Below are positions 13,680 to 14,506 of a DNA stretch of 14,506 nucleotides, one piece after another. Origin of the DNA: Candidatus Babelota bacterium (GTDB lineage: Bacteria > JAGOBX01); assembly GCA_017999075.1 (NCBI GenBank), contig JAGOBX010000037.1:1-14506 (forward strand), written 5' to 3'. Every line of letters begins with the position of its first letter. Within the stretch, counting starts at the first letter, position 1. A program made the position numbers and the translations under genes. The notes beneath the pieces are model-generated. The model was not told the DNA's origin. It worked only from the letters and a program-made list of their open reading frames with translations, and ran no database searches.

Positions 13680-13785
13680 TTCTAATTACCGGTCTAAAGC
13701 ATTATTTATCAGTATGTTTTTTAAGTATATCTTGAAAGAATAATCTGTTTTCTGTTTTCAATAATTTACTCAGTTTTACCTAGTT

Positions 13786-13842
13786 TTACTTGAATTTTGG
13801 TACAACACTTTTCAATTCACTAGTTTCAGGTTTGTTCCACAT
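13786..13842 (-). CDS. Possible 18-residue ORF with SD
   Basis: ATG at 13842 encodes MWNKPETSELKSVVPKFK and stops at TAA 13788-13786. AAGGAG lies about 10 nt upstream on the minus strand. The N-terminus does not look like random AT-rich translation (Trp, Pro, Glu rich), so it may be the beginning of a truncated gene. No family is recognised. Confidence 0.25.
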   Translation of the reverse strand: MWNKPETSELKSVVPKFK

Positions 13843-13908
13843 ACAAAACACACTCCTTAAAAATAGATTTAATAAAAACATTTTGCCTATGAGCAGACAC
13901 TAGCAGAA

Positions 13909-13956
13909 TTACAAAAGCAGAGTAAAAACGCAGTGACTTCCAAATTTAATGTTCAC
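13909..13956 (-). pseudogene. Possible 5' remnant of an IS200/IS605-type TnpA (Y1 transposase)
   Basis: A GTG at 13956 (or ATT at 13950) begins a frame reading VNIKFGSHCVFTLLL and then a stop. The string SHxVFxL a few residues from the start, behind GGAGG, resembles the first beta strand of IS200/IS605 TnpA proteins, which usually continue with an HxVxVTKYR-like strand. Nothing beyond this strand survives in any frame I followed. With about 13 matching positions at most, chance is possible. A hairpin around the SD and a terminator just upstream (14006-14034) are also typical of tnpA leaders. Confidence 0.25.
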
Positions 13957-13972
13957 CTCCAGTGTTTTGGAA
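13938..13972 (-). repeat. Inverted repeat enclosing a GGAGG ribosome-binding sequence
   Basis: TTCCAAA (13938-13944) and TTTGGAA (13966-13972) form a 7-bp stem. On the minus strand its 21-nt loop contains GGAGGTG (13960-13954), so a ribosome-binding site is held inside a hairpin, as at 11399-11425. Confidence 0.4.
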
Positions 13973-14005
13973 ATCGTAAAAGGAAAGAAAATTAGTAGCA
14001 GAAAT

Positions 14006-14034
14006 AAAAAAAGCCGCCCAAGCTTTTTACGGCT
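14006..14034 (-). terminator. Minus-strand intrinsic terminator
   Basis: On the minus strand AGCCG (14034-14030) pairs with CGGCT (14016-14012) across a 13-nt loop and is followed by a run of T (14012-14006). It lies 20 nt after the end of the minus-strand frame at 14054-14173, so it may be the terminator of a gene now lost. No intact minus-strand gene upstream needs it. Confidence 0.5.
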
Positions 14035-14053
14035 CGAACGGCTTATTATTGAT

Positions 14054-14173
14054 TTAATACAGGCAGACGCCGGTACCTCGTAACTTCATAAATTCCGGAT
14101 ATACCGCTAATAGGGATCTATGCATAAAATTTTCAAAAAAATGGTCTATTATGGAATTTTTTCTGTTTTGCAA
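14054..14173 (-). pseudogene. Open minus-strand stretch ending near a terminator, possible 3' gene remnant
   Basis: A frame open from the stop at 14179-14177 to the TAA at 14056-14054 could start at a TTG (14173) or an ATG (14125). The ATG frame begins MHRSLLAVYPEFMKLRGTGV. The composition is richer than random AT DNA and a terminator follows within 20 nt, as for the end of a real gene. No SD precedes either start, and the frame overlaps the promoter spacer region of the opposite DUF4062 gene only at its edge. No family is recognised. Confidence 0.28.
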
Positions 14174-14182
14174 ACATTAAGA

Positions 14183-14211
14183 TTGAAAAAAAGTAGAGTT
14201 TATGATATAAT
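14183..14211 (+). promoter_or_regulatory. Promoter of the DUF4062 gene
   Basis: TTGAAA (14183-14188), a 17-nt spacer and TATAAT (14206-14211), preceded by TGA (extended -10). The start of transcription would be near 14218, only about 34 nt before the ATG at 14252. No SD is visible in this short leader. Confidence 0.78.
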
Positions 14212-14251
14212 TCAATTTTTAATGTTAGCGATTGCAAATTATTAAAATTCT

Positions 14252-14506
14252 ATGAAAATAAAAAGAATATTTATCAGCAGCGTTCAAAAGGAATTTAGCG
14301 ATGAACGAATTGCCTTGAGAGATTACATAACAGGCGATCCGTTAATGAGAAAGTTCTTTGAACCCTTTATATTCGAAGACATTCCGGCTAAAGAAAGACC
14401 TGCTGATAATGTTTATATTGATGAAGTTAAAAACTGCGATATTTATGTTGGCCTGTTCGGCAATGAATATGGTTTTGAAGATAAATATGGAATTTCTCCG
14501 ACACAT
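14252..14506 (+). CDS. DUF4062 domain protein (partial, first 85 codons)
   Basis: The frame runs from ATG 14252 to the window end. It begins MKIKRIFISSVQKEFSDER and continues with GDPLMRKFFEPFIFEDIPA, NVYIDEVKNCDIYVGLFGNE and GYGFEDKYGISPTH-like sequence. This is the DUF4062 pattern: (V/I)FISSVQxE, an FFxxFxFE(D/E)xPA segment and the DEVxxCDIYxGLFGxxYG core. The fold is related to TIR/nucleotide-binding domains. In this subgroup it is usually the N-terminal domain of a larger protein whose C-terminus is an AlbA_2/Schlafen-type ATP-binding or RecG-like region, but that part lies outside the window. Such genes are common in accessory islands. It has its own promoter and no SD, unlike the SD-led pulA and porin genes. 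Confidence 0.85.
   Translation, partial: MKIKRIFISSVQKEFSDERIALRDYITGDPLMRKFFEPFIFEDIPAKERPADNVYIDEVKNCDIYVGLFGNEYGFEDKYGISPTH

Larger units (their letters stand above)
13680..14182. other. tRNA-adjacent, apparently decayed region with short minus-strand remnants
   Basis: No full gene is present between the tRNA and the promoter of the DUF4062 gene. The minus strand carries three short open stretches with signs of real genes: 14054-14173, 13909-13956 (behind GGAGG) and 13786-13842 (behind AAGGAG). There is also an SD-bearing hairpin at 13938-13972 and a terminator at 14006-14034. Two AGTTTTAC copies occur near 13773-13788. tRNA genes are common integration sites, so this may be the scar of mobile elements. 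I see no copy of the tRNA 3' end inside the window that would prove an att site. Confidence 0.45.

Noticed and set aside
13606-14251. Direct att repeat of the tRNA-Cys 3' end
   Set aside because: No second copy of the T-arm or acceptor sequence occurs to the right within the window, so integration at this tRNA is unproven.
1-14506. CRISPR array
   Set aside because: No regularly spaced direct repeats are visible; the only tandem repetition is the protein-coding modules in pulA.

Overview
The window is AT-rich (by eye roughly 30% GC) bacterial DNA. A porin with a signal peptide and a C-terminal aromatic residue points to a diderm (outer-membrane) organism. Shine-Dalgarno sites of the AGGAGG type and sigma70-like TTGACA/TATAAT promoters are easy to see. 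I cannot name the taxon from the sequence alone; an uncultured low-GC diderm lineage is the best guess.

Layout. (1) Positions 1-4438, minus strand: a tightly packed five-gene operon. In transcription order it encodes two SAM-dependent methyltransferases, a polyprenyl-phosphate-type family 2 glycosyltransferase, a B12-binding radical SAM enzyme, and the start of a polytopic GT39-like membrane protein that runs off the window. Four junctions are ATGA or TAATG overlaps or a short 40-nt gap, and a consensus promoter (4558-4586) precedes the operon. This looks like a surface glycan or lipid modification pathway. (2) Positions 4626-10679, minus strand: a second operon of an exported type I pullulanase (pulA), trkA and trkH. 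The pullulanase has CBM41, an N-terminal E-set domain, a GH13 barrel and three tandem C-terminal starch/glycogen-binding modules. TrkA and TrkH form a complete K+ uptake system. A consensus promoter and a strong SD precede pulA. (3) Positions 10680-11861: about 1.2 kb without a conventional gene but with much structure. It holds hairpins, a 14-bp palindrome, two very short ORFs behind strong SD sequences (one SD sits in a hairpin loop), and a perfect promoter with a roughly 200-nt leader before the porin. (4) Positions 11862-13288, plus strand: an outer-membrane porin and a textbook intrinsic terminator. (5) Positions 13512-13679: tRNA-Cys(GCA) with its own perfect promoter. (6) Positions 13680-14251: an apparently decayed stretch with short minus-strand coding remnants (one resembling the first residues of an IS200/IS605 TnpA), an SD-bearing hairpin and a minus-strand terminator. 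(7) Positions 14252-14506, plus strand: the first 85 codons of a DUF4062 protein, a family often found in accessory or defence-type loci.

How it fits together. The starch-degradation and K+ genes share one transcript, an unusual pairing. The porin opposite them could pass small solutes such as oligosaccharides, but that is only inference. The most interesting unexplained material is the long structured leader region upstream of the porin and the tRNA-adjacent decayed region leading into the DUF4062 gene.
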